From positions 50,337,199-50,401,198 of the forward strand of contig OW028576.1 in NCBI GenBank assembly GCA_932294295.1: DNA of 64,000 nucleotides, read 5' to 3'. Shown here piece by piece: positions 37,015 through 48,162 of the stretch; the stretch's first letter is position 1; each line of letters starts with the position of its first letter. This stretch comes from Alitta virens. Taxonomy: Eukaryota; Annelida; Polychaeta; Phyllodocida; Nereididae. The notes beneath the pieces were generated by a model. That model was not told the origin of the DNA, searched no databases, and was given only the letters and a program-made list of their open reading frames with translations. Position numbers and translations under genes: made by a program.

Positions 37015-38511
37015 TATAAATAATATGATAATGCAATGTGCATGAGGGGCCGCAGGGATAGTCCTCTGTCATGTACATGTACCATGGCATATATTTTTAT
37101 ACCCTTTTTTTAAAGAGCTGTAGCAGATTCAAAGGTGGGGTGGGTTTAATGGGTGTTCTTAGTCCAGTAACTGAACTAGGGGGTTCTTAGCCCCCCTCCC
37201 CTTCTTGGCCTAATACATCACTGTGCGTGAGAAATTAGAGGGAACACTGCAAACAATTTTGGATCTGCCCCTGAAGGGTTCTTCTATATAACAAAATTAA
37301 ATGAAATTGCATTGTTGATGCAATGAATTGTGTATCTATTTAGATAGATATTAAATATACCTAAATGACAATATATATATATATATATATATATTTGATA
37401 AACCTGAATATATTATCTTTAAATGAATGTTATAGTTATATAGTCCACATAAATAAATAATGTTTGTAAGGTTGATTAATTAATTTGTGGTACTAGTTTG
37501 GATAGCGACTGTCATGGCACACCAGAAAAGTATATAAGACAAATTCAGACGTATTTAAATTTATTGTACCAAACAGTTTTCAGAAAATTTTAATGCACTT
37601 TACTCAGTGACACGTACAGATGTGTCAGATGCTCTGAATTAGTTTTTGCTTAAATATCAAATTGAACAAGCAACTATCACGTCACACCAGGAGAAATGGA
37701 CTGCACCTAACTTTCTATTTAAATAGATACAGTTTTTCCCTCAAATCAGCTATCAAAATCGGGTTATCAGCAAGCTGTCAAAACTGAGTTGTCAACACAC
37801 AGATTCGTTTGTAAACTAAAGTATGTGCTTGCATTAGGCCACGCCCACATCTATTTATAGCCTGGTGCTATTTTAGGGCTTTTCCCGAAAATAACGGCCT
37901 CCTCTTTCTTTACTGATATCTTAACAATGGACTGCAGGTTGGTGTTGTTTGCATTACTGTTAGTTCATATTTCCTTCTGCAATTAAGCTTTATTTCATTC
38001 CCTTCTGCTCGTTGCTTGCGTAGTCTTACTGATGAACAATGAGGCCTTATGCATTAATTTCTAAGGCCTAAGCGCCACAGCCAATCACAGAGTTTGTTAG
38101 AGCTCGTTGCCTTGCAAAATGGCCTTGCAAAGAAATAAGCTCTACTCTGATTGGTCGAACGTTCATTTAGTTGACAGGCTTCATGGCAATGGACATGGCT
38201 CCCATCATGTCCCATGAAACATTCAAAACCATAGTTCTACTGCTTGTCCAGTCTTGGAATCACCTAGAAATGGTCATTAACGGAGTTCTAACGTGAGTTT
38301 CTTCAAGTTTGTCAGGAAAATCCTGAGTAAAGAACGATTTTTGTGTAAGTAGGTCATTGTAAATATTTGCGCATCATGGCCGCGCAGATTAATTAGGACA
38401 ACATAGTTCGATCCGGTCATCTGAGAATAGCATGACAGTAGATTTTGTTTTTGGCCAATCTCTAGTCATAAAAGCCCTACGGGCGGCCCCTACGGGGCCG
38501 CTCCTGCGGCC
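37015..38511. repeat. Foldback-family right arm inside the Mutator-like element
   Basis: 38064-38511 matches 29933-30363 (cctaagcgccac, aatcacagagtttgtta, ttggtcgaacgttcatttag, cgcatcatggccgcgcagat and the terminal ccgctcctgcggcc). 37015-37062 matches the inner arm (aatatgataatgcaatgtgc). The matching left arm is missing. The flank is ttata rather than taata. Confidence 0.7.
37372..37394. repeat. (AT)n microsatellite
   Basis: Uninterrupted AT dinucleotides within the Mutator-like element. Confidence 0.9.
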
Positions 38512-38851
38512 TTATAAAGGAAAGAGTAAGAACAAATTACAATATGAAAGGACAGTTTCACCTTCTGATTGGGCATTTTTTTCCTCAATCCTGATTGGCT
38601 TTCTCCAAGGGTAAGTTAGTATATATATAATACAATTAATTATTTCTGCATACCAAACTTAAAGATAATGCCATTATATTATAAATAATGCAGAACAAGT
38701 TGTAGATTAATGTAGACCAGATCTCTGAAAGTGCAGAAAAAGTTTTATGTTAACTAGTATTAGATAGTGCAGTCCAGGTTTAGAAAAATGCAGACCAGGT
38801 ATGAGAAAATGCAGACCAATTGAGTCTCAGTATAATGGAAATTGCAGACTA
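38512..38851. repeat. Copy of the YqaJ intron segment
   Basis: Near-identical partner of 30364-30713, ending at gcagacta in both copies. Confidence 0.85.
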
Positions 38852-39467
38852 GGTAGAAAGTACAAACAATTTTAGTCTGCATTATACACTCACCCACATG
38901 CTTTCCACATGGATTACGAATCAAGTGCAATTACACTCCTTATAACTGCATAATCACAGCAACAGCCTACCTAAGAAGAAAATTTAATAGTTCTTTTGGT
39001 CTGCATTGTGTGCATGGTCCGCATTTTTCATCTATGGCGAAATAGGGTTTGTACTAGTCTAAACAAACTGTTTAGTATACAAACGGACGATCGGCGCTTG
39101 TTGGTTTTAGCGTGGTCCGCATGGTCCGCCTGGTCCGCATTATACAATTACCCACATTTTACTGCCATGCTTGATAGCTCTATAGGCACAAACAAGTAGT
39201 TCTATGTTCACACACTAATTGTATGATTTCATTTGATATATATATATATATATGAACATGATTATGAATATATATCACATTAAAAATTTATGAATGACGA
39301 GAAATATGGATCGAATGCCTTTACATTGACAGTCACACAGTTTTTATTGAGCGCGTAGGAATACCTTTCACAAAGGTTAGATGGGAACTAGATCTGAGGA
39401 TCAACACACATCTAGCAGCCTAGACAGAATTCGTCATCAGGAAGGACTGCTGACCAAAGATGATCTA

Positions 39468-39666
39468 TGTAATGATGATGAACGCTTTTTAACAGTTGAC
39501 AAGTTTATTCTTGAGTTCCCAAATTGTACAAAATGCAGCCATGCTCTCACATTCGAAAATCTCCCACTAGTAAAATATCAGGTGGTACAATAATGACGTC
39601 AAGCAGTTACAACGACGCTGCGCACATTAACACCAGAGGGCGACACAGTACAGTCAGTACACTACA
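39468..39666 (-). repeat. 3' LTR of the gypsy element
   Basis: 199 bp. Minus-strand start tgtagtgtactgactg, end cattaca. Identical to 44421-44619. Confidence 0.93.
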
Positions 39667-39680
39667 TCCCTCCCTTCTTT
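39667..39680 (-). promoter_or_regulatory. Polypurine tract
   Basis: Minus strand aaagaagggaggga lies directly before the 3' LTR, where plus-strand DNA synthesis of an LTR element is primed. Confidence 0.85.
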
Positions 39681-39988
39681 AGTTTTATAACTTCTCAAGT
39701 TAATTCAACTTCTTAAGTAAACACAACTTCTCAAGCAACTCTCTTAAGCACATATGAATTACAAGACAGCCAATAAATCAATTGAACATATAATACAATC
39801 ACTATAGTATATAAGTGATAAATGTAAGCAAAGTTACTTAACTAGCACATATTTCACTCATTATCAGTGGCACATGCAAAGCTATGATCATCAGTTAAAA
39901 CAAGTTATCTGTGATCTCAATAAATCAATAAATTGGGTGCACACAAATAAAGGTTACAATAAAGCACAGTCCATTAATCAAAATAAAG

Positions 39989-42900
39989 TCATTTCATCAC
40001 AAAGTCTTTGAACTTTTCAGGAAGCTTAGTTGTTCTTGCTGGTCTTCCTGACGTTGGCAATGTATTTTCAATAGTGTCATTAATGTTATTGTCAATTTCT
40101 CTTGGAACAATCTCACTTGAGGTTTCGATAGGATCATTTTGGATCCCAGAATTTGTAACAACACCACGATCTTGATGCGAGGTCTTTTCTGGTTCGCGAT
40201 GAACTAGTTTCTTGACTGCTGTTGTGTGTCGTCTAATTTGCGTTCCATCTTGTCTTTGCACCGTTACCTCCCCTCCTATCCTTTTCACAATAGTACCAGG
40301 TTCAGCATGGTACTTAGGAGATAATTTGTTAGTTTTCGGGGTACGTACTATGACATCATCACCTATGTCAATAGGATCAAATTTTGCACCTCGACACTTA
40401 TCAGCATATAATTTCTGAGATATTTTGTACTCCATATCACGATCACGAACACTTTCATTTAGGATTGTTTCCTCAGGTCTCAGTTGTGGTAATTTCGTTT
40501 TCATTTCCCTCCCAAACATGAGGCTATACGGAGATACGCCTGTCGATACTTGGGGGGTTGAGCGATATGCCATGAGGAATGATTGTAATTCCTCTCTCCA
40601 TTTCTTGCCTTCCGCATGGGCAATTGTAAGGCATTTAAGTAAAGTCCGATTCTGACGTTCCACTTCCCCATTTGCTTGAGGCCAAAGTGGAGTCGATGTG
40701 TAATGTTCAATTCCATTCGCTTGAACAAAATTCTGAAATTCTTCAGATATGAATTGCGGTCCATTGTCCGTCCTCAGAGAATATGGTATTCCGAATCTTG
40801 CAAATGTTGATGTAAGAAAAGACACAATCTTAGATGTCACAGTGGATCCGAAAACACCAACTTCGAAGTATCTACTGTAATAGTCAACAATTACAGCTAA
40901 TGTTTCTCCAGTAGGGAGTGGTCCCATTAAATCTAGAGCACAGTCTTGCCAAGGACCACTGGGGGGCACAACTCTAGCCATAGGCTCAGGGTTTGGTCCA
41001 TGACTCACCATCTGACACCCATAACAACTTTTACAGTATTTCTCTGTGTCTTTGTCCATTTTGGGCCACCAGACTTTAGTTCTCAGTCTGGCCTTTGTCT
41101 TTACAATTCCTTGATGGCCCTCGTGAGCAAGCTCAAGGCTTCTCTTACGTAAACTCTCAGGAACAAGAAGACGTGTCCCTCTCAGCACAATGTTTCTATA
41201 AACACATAACTCGTCCTTGACATGAAGATATTTTGTCATTTTAGAGTCTTTCCATTGGCCTGACATTATCGCATCACGAATTAGTTCAATTTCTTGATCT
41301 GATTTCGAAGCTTCTTCAAACTCTGATACCGTAATGGCATTTGGCACACAACATTCCACAAGTGCACAAATTTCATCAGATTTTGCACCTTTACCATGAG
41401 GCTTCCTGTTAAGGCGCGACAAACAATCTGCAATATTTGTCTTTCCTGGCCTGTAGACAACTTTCATGTTGAATGCTTGTAGTCTCAACACCCATCGTTC
41501 AATCCGAGCTGGAGGTTTAGATTTCGCACTGAAGATATTCTCTAGAGGTTTATGATCAGTCTCTAATTCGAATGGCAGACCATGAAGATAAAGACTGAAC
41601 CTCTCACAGGCCCACACAAGAGCTAAACTCTCCTTCTCAGTTTGGCTGTATCGCCGTTCAACATCACTGAGACTACGGGAAGCATACGAAATCACTCGCC
41701 ATTGGTTATTCTGCAGTTGTGTTAACACCGCACCCAGTCCATATGGTGATGCGTCAGCAATGACTCTAGTCTTGCTATCTACTCTGAAGTAGGCCAAGGT
41801 CTCAGATGAAGCGATGCGATTTTTCAAAGTTTCAAATGCAGAATGTTGTTCTACACCCCACACAAACTCTCTCGATTTTCGGCACAACTGTTGTAGTGGA
41901 TCAGCCACTGTTGACAGGTCTGGTATAAATCTAGCACAAAATTGCACAAGGCCCAAGAACGATTTAAGCTCGCTGGCACATTTTGGTGGTTCTGCTCTCA
42001 GAATCGCATTCACCTTTTCATCACTAGGCGAAATTCCATCACTAGTCAGCTTGTGACCAAAGAATGTTAATGACTTCAATCGAAATTCACACTTTGCCTT
42101 GTTTACGGTTAATCCAGCATCTTGTAGAGTAGTGAGGACTTTCGCTAGTCTCTCATCATGTTCGGCAACATCACGGCCAAAAATAATGATGTCATCTGCA
42201 ATATTAGCAACGCCATCTCCACATTTACGAATCACATCACTGATTAACCTCTGATATTTCTCAGGCGCAGAGCTTATTCCAAACATCAGCCGACGATATC
42301 GATAAAGTCCACGATGTGTCACAAATGTTGTAATGTAATGACAATCTTCCTTTAGCTGTACTTGGTGAAATCCCATTTTCAAATCGAGCTTGCTAAACAC
42401 GGAAGATCCATTCATGTCGGTAAGTAGGTCATCAATAGTCGGAATTGGATGTCGCTCACGGATGATAGCCTCATTGGCCCTCCTCATGTCCACACATATC
42501 CTGACATCATCACCCTTGGGAATAACAACTAAAGGCGATACCCAGGAAGTGGGCTCATCCGGAACTTCCTCAATAATCCCCAACGACAACAACTCATCCA
42601 ACTTTTTGTCCACTTTGTCTCTCAAACCATAAGGAATTCTCCTAAGTGGTTGCGCCACAGGTTTTACACTGGTATCGATGTGTAAACTCAGCTCATAGGC
42701 CTTCAACAAACCAACACTTCCATCGAATAGCTTTGGGTAGGCAGCAATTAACTCATCATCTGCACTGGCAGCATGGACCTGACCACGCTCTGGTCCCACA
42801 CGCAACACTCCAAGCTTTTCAGCTGTCTTCTTGCCTAGCAATGGCCTACCATTTCTCTCGATCACAGTGAACTCAGCTTCACACGAAACATTGTTAGCCA

Positions 42901-44089
42901 CACATGTCACCTGCGCTATGAATGTACCCAACACTTTCAAAGGTGTACTCTCATAGGGGTAAATGCATTTCTCGACTTTCTTGCACTCACACACAATTCT
43001 TTGAGACTTCAAATCTTTCCATGTGCTCTGTCCCAGCACATTTCTGTTGGAACCTGAATCAATCAACACACCATCAACATTGACTCCTCCAACAACTAAG
43101 TCAACATTGCCACTGGAACTGTCATCGTTCATACTAAACACATAATCATCATCATCATCACTGTCCTCAACATGATTCACTCTTTTCTTGGTCTTTTGTG
43201 GCTTCTTTCTATCCTTTTTCCCTTCTTTAGCTGCTTTTCTCTTTTGGTATTCAACTGGACATTTAATCTTGAAATGACCTTTCTGATTACATGCTGTGCA
43301 GGTCTTGTCTTTTGCAGGACATTGATCTGATGTAGCGAAATGCCCATGTCTCCCGCACGCATAACACACACTTCGTCGATCTCTGGCACCTCCAGATGCA
43401 CCTCGATATGTCTCTTTGCTTCCTTTACTGTTAATAGCATTCACTTGTTTTGCCTGCTCTGGTGCAGACACTTTGTGGCTTGACTCAATTGCCTTGGCTT
43501 GGCGATCAACAGCCTCGAAAGCTCTGGCCACTTTCAAAATAACTGGCAGCGTTAAAGTCTCTTTTTCAAGGAATTTTCTTCTCAGAGAATTAGAAGCACA
43601 ATGATCCAAAACTTGATCCAAAATGGCATTATCAACATTTTCGAATTCACAACCATGACTTGCCTGTCTCAATCTGCACACAAATTGGTCTACAGTCTCT
43701 CCTGCTCTCTGTGTCATTTGTCTAAATTTATGCCTTTCCACAGGGGCATTGAGTTGAGGTAGAAAATGATCATCCAGCAGTTTCAAGGTATCTGCATAGT
43801 TCTTGTCATCTCCCTCCCCCACCACAGAGAAATAAACATCTTGCACAGCAGGTCCAGCCACATGTAGTAGACAAGCTTGTTTTCTGGCATCATCTGTGAT
43901 GACCTTGCTCTTCAAATACAAATTGAAGCTACGTTTCCAGCGCTTCCACAATGCAGCTAGTCTATCAGGATCAGTGTCAGTACGAAATGGGGCAATTGAA
44001 GAAAGACCATCAAAAGATTGGTTTACCACTGGGGCTCCTCCAACAGCTCCGGGGCCATTTTGTTGCTCATTTGCTTCAGTGTCTCCCAT
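39989..44089 (-). CDS. gag-pol: Gag-Pol polyprotein of Ty3/gypsy element
   Basis: One frame without interruption. The start is set at MGDTEAN (44089) because the longer frame opens upstream with an unrelated stretch (Met at 44149). Residues below count from that upstream Met. Gag: capsid-like helical region (60-200); two zinc knuckles, CYACGRHGHFATSDQC (262-277, with six residues before the last Cys instead of four) and CTACNQKGHFKIKC (284-297). Protease: DSG at 364-366. Reverse transcriptase: KLDL (D589), FGISSAPEKYQ, and NIADD, where Ala-Asp-Asp stands in the YxDD position with the Tyr replaced by Ile. RNase H: VIADASPYGLGAVL. Integrase: H-H-C-C zinc finger (HEGHQG...CKSCYGCQ) and DDE core (DLMGPL, TDNGPQF, ANGEVER). 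No gag/pol frameshift, so the products must come from one polyprotein by protease cleavage. No envelope gene. Confidence 0.93.
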   Translation of the reverse strand: MGDTEANEQQNGPGAVGGAPVVNQSFDGLSSIAPFRTDTDPDRLAALWKRWKRSFNLYLKSKVITDDARKQACLLHVAGPAVQDVYFSVVGEGDDKNYADTLKLLDDHFLPQLNAPVERHKFRQMTQRAGETVDQFVCRLRQASHGCEFENVDNAILDQVLDHCASNSLRRKFLEKETLTLPVILKVARAFEAVDRQAKAIESSHKVSAPEQAKQVNAINSKGSKETYRGASGGARDRRSVCYACGRHGHFATSDQCPAKDKTCTACNQKGHFKIKCPVEYQKRKAAKEGKKDRKKPQKTKKRVNHVEDSDDDDDYVFSMNDDSSSGNVDLVVGGVNVDGVLIDSGSNRNVLGQSTWKDLKSQRIVCECKKVEKCIYPYESTPLKVLGTFIAQVTCVANNVSCEAEFTVIERNGRPLLGKKTAEKLGVLRVGPERGQVHAASADDELIAAYPKLFDGSVGLLKAYELSLHIDTSVKPVAQPLRRIPYGLRDKVDKKLDELLSLGIIEEVPDEPTSWVSPLVVIPKGDDVRICVDMRRANEAIIRERHPIPTIDDLLTDMNGSSVFSKLDLKMGFHQVQLKEDCHYITTFVTHRGLYRYRRLMFGISSAPEKYQRLISDVIRKCGDGVANIADDIIIFGRDVAEHDERLAKVLTTLQDAGLTVNKAKCEFRLKSLTFFGHKLTSDGISPSDEKVNAILRAEPPKCASELKSFLGLVQFCARFIPDLSTVADPLQQLCRKSREFVWGVEQHSAFETLKNRIASSETLAYFRVDSKTRVIADASPYGLGAVLTQLQNNQWRVISYASRSLSDVERRYSQTEKESLALVWACERFSLYLHGLPFELETDHKPLENIFSAKSKPPARIERWVLRLQAFNMKVVYRPGKTNIADCLSRLNRKPHGKGAKSDEICALVECCVPNAITVSEFEEASKSDQEIELIRDAIMSGQWKDSKMTKYLHVKDELCVYRNIVLRGTRLLVPESLRKRSLELAHEGHQGIVKTKARLRTKVWWPKMDKDTEKYCKSCYGCQMVSHGPNPEPMARVVPPSGPWQDCALDLMGPLPTGETLAVIVDYYSRYFEVGVFGSTVTSKIVSFLTSTFARFGIPYSLRTDNGPQFISEEFQNFVQANGIEHYTSTPLWPQANGEVERQNRTLLKCLTIAHAEGKKWREELQSFLMAYRSTPQVSTGVSPYSLMFGREMKTKLPQLRPEETILNESVRDRDMEYKISQKLYADKCRGAKFDPIDIGDDVIVRTPKTNKLSPKYHAEPGTIVKRIGGEVTVQRQDGTQIRRHTTAVKKLVHREPEKTSHQDRGVVTNSGIQNDPIETSSEIVPREIDNNINDTIENTLPTSGRPARTTKLPEKFKDFVMK

Positions 44090-44407
44090 TTTCACCAAAA
44101 TTCCAGTACTGTAGAAAATAACACAGTTCACAAAGTGTAACACACACAAGTATACACTCCAAGGTCGACGGTAGACACAGTTTTCCTCAGTTATTAGCTC
44201 CCTCAGTTCCAGAAGTGGTTGTTACTGGTGGAGACGTTTCCTTAAAAATCTCAATATTCACAGGATTGCCACGTGCTCACAATAATCCACACTCACTGCC
44301 ACTGGGAACGTCTGCACATCAGCAAATTTCGAGTCACAACACACAAGAATTATCCACTCAGTCAACGTTTTCACAGTCCCAGATAATCACACACATAATC
44401 CGGTTTG

Positions 44408-44419
44408 TCCTCGTCGCCA
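44408..44419 (-). promoter_or_regulatory. Primer binding site, tRNA-Ser-like
   Basis: Minus strand tggcgacgagga one base after the 5' LTR. The + strand tcctcgtcgcca equals the 3' end of tRNA-Ser(GCU) with CCA as I remember it, so that tRNA is the probable primer. Confidence 0.7.
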
Positions 44420-44420
44420 T

Positions 44421-44619
44421 TGTAATGATGATGAACGCTTTTTAACAGTTGACAAGTTTATTCTTGAGTTCCCAAATTGTACAAAATGCAGCCATGCTCT
44501 CACATTCGAAAATCTCCCACTAGTAAAATATCAGGTGGTACAATAATGACGTCAAGCAGTTACAACGACGCTGCGCACATTAACACCAGAGGGCGACACA
44601 GTACAGTCAGTACACTACA
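44421..44619 (-). repeat. 5' LTR of the gypsy element
   Basis: Identical to the 3' LTR. Contains the element's promoter by position; no clear TATA box picked out. Confidence 0.93.
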
Positions 44620-45112
44620 ATCTACTAAGTAGATTGTGTTTGTGCTGACTTCTTAAAGGGTCAATTTGAGGTAAGTTTTGAATATCTGTCCATTATTGTC
44701 CATGAGAGATCACTCTACTGTGTACAGTTGTACTGCTACTGCTAGCGCCGAGGAAAGATGCCTTCGTTTTTGCAGAAATATAGACTATAGTTGGAATTTA
44801 TGTGGGTGAAAAAATGCAGTAGTCTTTGGCCTATCTGTTATTTCTTTCCGATTTAAAAAAGACCAATTATTAAGGATTTTAGAGCATTTTTCTACACTAG
44901 CTAGTTATGACGTTTGACAGATACAGTGGGTACGCCGAATTCGCTTACCTGTTAGTGTCGAGTGTTTTAAAGATCTTTAACCTTAATCTGACATCTATTC
45001 CTGCTTGATAACCCCTCTAATAAGTATAAGACGCAGTATGGAAGATCGCCACATAGAAAAACTTTTGAAACAAATGGAATCTAATGATAGGCAGCATGCC
45101 TGGTTTCATTGA

Positions 45113-45472
45113 GTTTTTAAAGGTGCACTGTCTGTCAAATTTGCACATTAAAATAATGTATAAATCAATACTGCCTTCTTGTCTCATGATATTTTTCACC
45201 ATTACATACTCACTTTTGCACAACAATTTAGTTTTAATTTACAATAAATAATATAAATATTAGTTTTTTCATGCCATCAAAAACTCAGTATGTAAGCAAA
45301 CCCAGAGATGACATCACAATACTGAACAATAGTGATGATGTCATTTCCATTGTGTCTCTAATGTTTTGGTCTGGATTTTCTCTCAATGTATAATTCATTT
45401 TTAAGCAATTAATGTCTTATAAAATCATTTATTCACACAAATTTAGTGTGCCTTGACAGTGTAACTTTAAAC
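45113..45472. mobile_element. 360-bp MITE, copy 1
   Basis: Ends gtttttaaaggtgcactgtc and, from the right, gtttaaagttacactgtc form imperfect terminal repeats. A second copy lies inverted at 47694-48013, sharing cacaaatttagtgtgcctt, aaatgacatca and catgatattt-type blocks. Confidence 0.65.
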
Positions 45473-45474
45473 GG

Positions 45475-46390
45475 CGCAAAATCCACAAGTTTCGGTGTCT
45501 GACACTGTATATTATTACATTCTAGAAATATCGCTGTTAATCGAGCGCCGCAGCTCTATGACAATTGTTGGAATCATGATTTGAGCCCCATTAAAAATAT
45601 AAAATATTGATCGAGCTTTTAGTAAGAATTTAAAATTTTAAAATCGACTAAAATTAACGATGCTAGAGGGCAAAACGTGATGGAAATTGACGTGACGAAT
45701 ATTGGTGTAGACGTTTTGGTTATAGTCGTGTAGCCGTTTTTGTTGTTGATGTTTTGGGTGTTGACGTTTTTGCGTATAGCCGTTTCATCCGCCCAGTGCA
45801 GTACTTGCCGTGACCCATGCGGACACTACGCCACGGGGGTTTTTAGCTACTTTCGGTCTTTTGGTCATTTGAGTCAGAAACTGCTTACAACAGAGTCAAA
45901 ATCTACCTCTCACCTTGTAGCCGTATTCAAATCATTACAGTTTTTCATATGGTATTGAATAAACGTTGTCGAACATATACACAGTAAGCTCAACGTAGGC
46001 GCAATTGTCGTTGCTAAGCCATATTCTTTGATGGGTCGTTCAAATTATATTACTATAGAGCCTATATATTATTAGAGGGCCATCGTCACCAGACCAGTCT
46101 AAGATTTGATTGACACACAGCAAAGATTTGATTGGGTAAGCTTTCTGCCGTTGTTTACTATCGTCGACGATAGTCCGCATGCATTGCTTGCCAGGCTGTA
46201 GTGACGCACTTATGATTGTGTTTATTTAAATATAATTTGATCCCAATGTTACACTCGGCAACATTGAAATTTCCTACGACACCGAAATTCTCCACTTGTT
46301 TACCAATTATTAGATGACTGCTGCAGTGTTAGAACACTGGCAATGAGATAAACCATTAGTTTTGTGACAAATCATGAAATTGCAATGAAT
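45475..46390. other. Non-coding DNA with a dispersed repeat copy
   Basis: Holds the second copy of the 11243-11505 repeat at about 45985-46210. The 72-codon frame at 45740-45958 resembles nothing I know and is not supported. Confidence 0.4.
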
Positions 46391-46804
46391 CAGGGCTTAA
46401 CATAAACTTTTTCATCTACTTGTCCCTCGGACAAGTAATTTTTGAGTTCAACTTGTCCCCCTGAGAATCTTACTTGTCCTGATTGAGATTATACATATTG
46501 CTGATACTTCAATTCCTTTGATTAAGCACAATGTATTTTATTCTAGAAGTGAACTCATGTTAAATTGCACTTAACCATTGACACTTACAGTGAAGTTCAA
46601 TCAACTCCTATTCACACCTATGATCTGTTAAGCAAATGTCCAATTGCAATTTGCTAGTGTTGAATTGGATTTGAATGACTAAAAGAAAATTAAGCCATTT
46701 AGATTTCACTTGTCCATTCGGACAAGTGCCTGAAGTATTTTGCTTGTCCCTGGAGACTTTTTACTTGTCCCAGACAATCGGACAAGTGTTAATGTTGAGC
46801 CCTG
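46391..46804. mobile_element. hAT-like MITE with cttgtcc/ggacaag subterminal motifs
   Basis: Ends cagggcttaacataaac and, from the right, cagggctcaacattaac. Inside each end are several cttgtcc and ggacaag motifs (about ten in 414 bp), typical of subterminal transposase sites. CAGGG ends suit hAT elements, but an 8-bp target duplication is not clear (caatgaat against aataatgt). Confidence 0.65.
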
Positions 46805-47690
46805 AATAATGTGTCCACTTGTGCTTTTTTCAGGGTGGTAAATCTCGATGTCGTGGCTCAGTTCAGCATCGCCGAGTCTAACCTATGAACGTTTCCTGAA
46901 CACAAGTCAATATTGAACTGACCACAGTGACGATATGAAATTCTGTTATAGTGAAGTGCTTCTAGATTTTCATGAAGACCGTAGCCCGATTCGCAACTTT
47001 TTAAAATGATCTTATGTAACAGAGTAGCAGACCATCGTTTTTATGCATTACTTAACAGACAGGCTGTGTACATAAAGATTAATAATCTCATCGAATAGTG
47101 TAGCCTATAAGCATTAACTATGTATATTCGGATCGAAAATAAATAACATGTTTAGTGAGATAAGAATAGGAGAAGGCAAAAAGCAGGTTCTGGTGTGACA
47201 TGGCCAACTTCATGAAGAGCATTACCCGATTCACAGCTGCATGAAAAATCTCATATTCCCATTTTTCAATGCAAATTGAATTCTTATTTTACACTTATAT
47301 TTAAAAAAAAAAAATTTATTCTTCACAGATTCCCTGGAGATGGTGGCAAATCATTCATAACATCCTGAAAATATGATCAGAAATAATGAAACCACATGAA
47401 CAGAAGTGCACAGTCCAAGATATACATGTAGGTATGCAGAACTTTATACTGTTCAACTGTGTTACATTATTCCATTTCATTGTCCTACATCGTCCCACCT
47501 TTGTTAGTGGCCAATTATTTCATTGTTTTTATCATTTTGATAATTTGGTAAATTCAGCGCAGCACAAATTTGGTATACTTTTGTGATATTGATGTGCATA
47601 TATCGACATTCAGCTTTTGCTTCCCCTAAACTAAGTAATGCGCCACACTATTTGTCATTTTCTAAGACTCTATCAAATAGTTGAAAATAA
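46805..47690. other. Non-coding DNA
   Basis: No supported gene. Short chance frames only. Confidence 0.4.
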
Positions 47691-47693
47691 CCT

Positions 47694-48013
47694 TTATTAA
47701 TCAAGGCACACTAAATTTGTGTGAACTACTGATTTTATCACACGTAAATTACTAAAAATAAATCATACATTCAGAGAAAATCCACACCAAAACATTGGAA
47801 ACACAATGGAAATGACATCATCTCCATTGTTCAGTATTGTGAATTCATCACTGGGTTTGTTTACATATTGAGTTTTTGATGATATGTAAAACTCTGTTTA
47901 TATTATTTATAGTACCTTAGTCAAATTCCTGTGCACAAATGAGCATGTAATGGCAACAAATATCATGAAACAAGAAGGTAGTATTGGTTTATATAATGAT
48001 TGGAACTTTAAAC
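47694..48013. mobile_element. MITE copy 2, inverted relative to 45113-45472
   Basis: Starts aatcaaggcacactaaattt and ends ggaactttaaac, the reverse of copy 1. Somewhat shortened and diverged. Confidence 0.6.
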
Positions 48014-48111
48014 ATTGTAATATATATTGTATTATACCACAGGCCCAAATTACCTTTCGCCAACTTCGGCACTCGATCTATTATAATAACCTCAAGGTAA
48101 ACATTGTTCAT

Positions 48112-48162
48112 GGCCCAAACCGAGGTCTCCGGCCCAAACTGAGGTCTCCGGCCCAAACCGGC
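48112..48162. repeat. Minisatellite, about 18-bp unit
   Basis: ggcccaaaccgaggtctcc repeats about 2.7 times with one C/T change. It is surrounded by inverted cttcggcac and gtgccgaag blocks (48065, 48237). Confidence 0.8.

Larger units (their letters stand above)
36814..39153. mobile_element. Non-autonomous Mutator-like element with 9-bp target duplication
   Basis: Ends are gggtgattgtataatgcgga and, read inward from the right, gggtaattgtataatgcgga, each followed by repeated gcggacc units. The terminal repeats are about 150 bp (36814-36963 and 38990-39153, alignable with gaps). The flanking 9-mer acattttac is identical on both sides (36805-36813 and 39154-39162). A 9-bp duplication and long inverted repeats fit Mutator-like elements; Merlin is a weaker alternative. 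No transposase frame is present. The interior contains a foldback right arm and the 38512-38851 segment also found in the YqaJ intron. Confidence 0.8.
39468..44619 (-). mobile_element. Complete Ty3/gypsy LTR retrotransposon, recent insertion
   Basis: A 5,152-bp element read on the minus strand. The two 199-bp LTRs appear identical base for base, start TG and end CA, and the flanks repeat atcta (39463-39467 and 44620-44624). Primer binding site, polypurine tract and one open gag-pol frame are present in the right order. LTR identity and an intact frame indicate a very young insertion. Confidence 0.95.

Noticed and set aside
39381..39593. 70-codon + strand frame
   Set aside because: It runs from flanking DNA into the LTR and has no independent support.
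40425..43604. Several + strand frames of 60-80 codons
   Set aside because: They are antisense shadows of the gypsy gag-pol frame.
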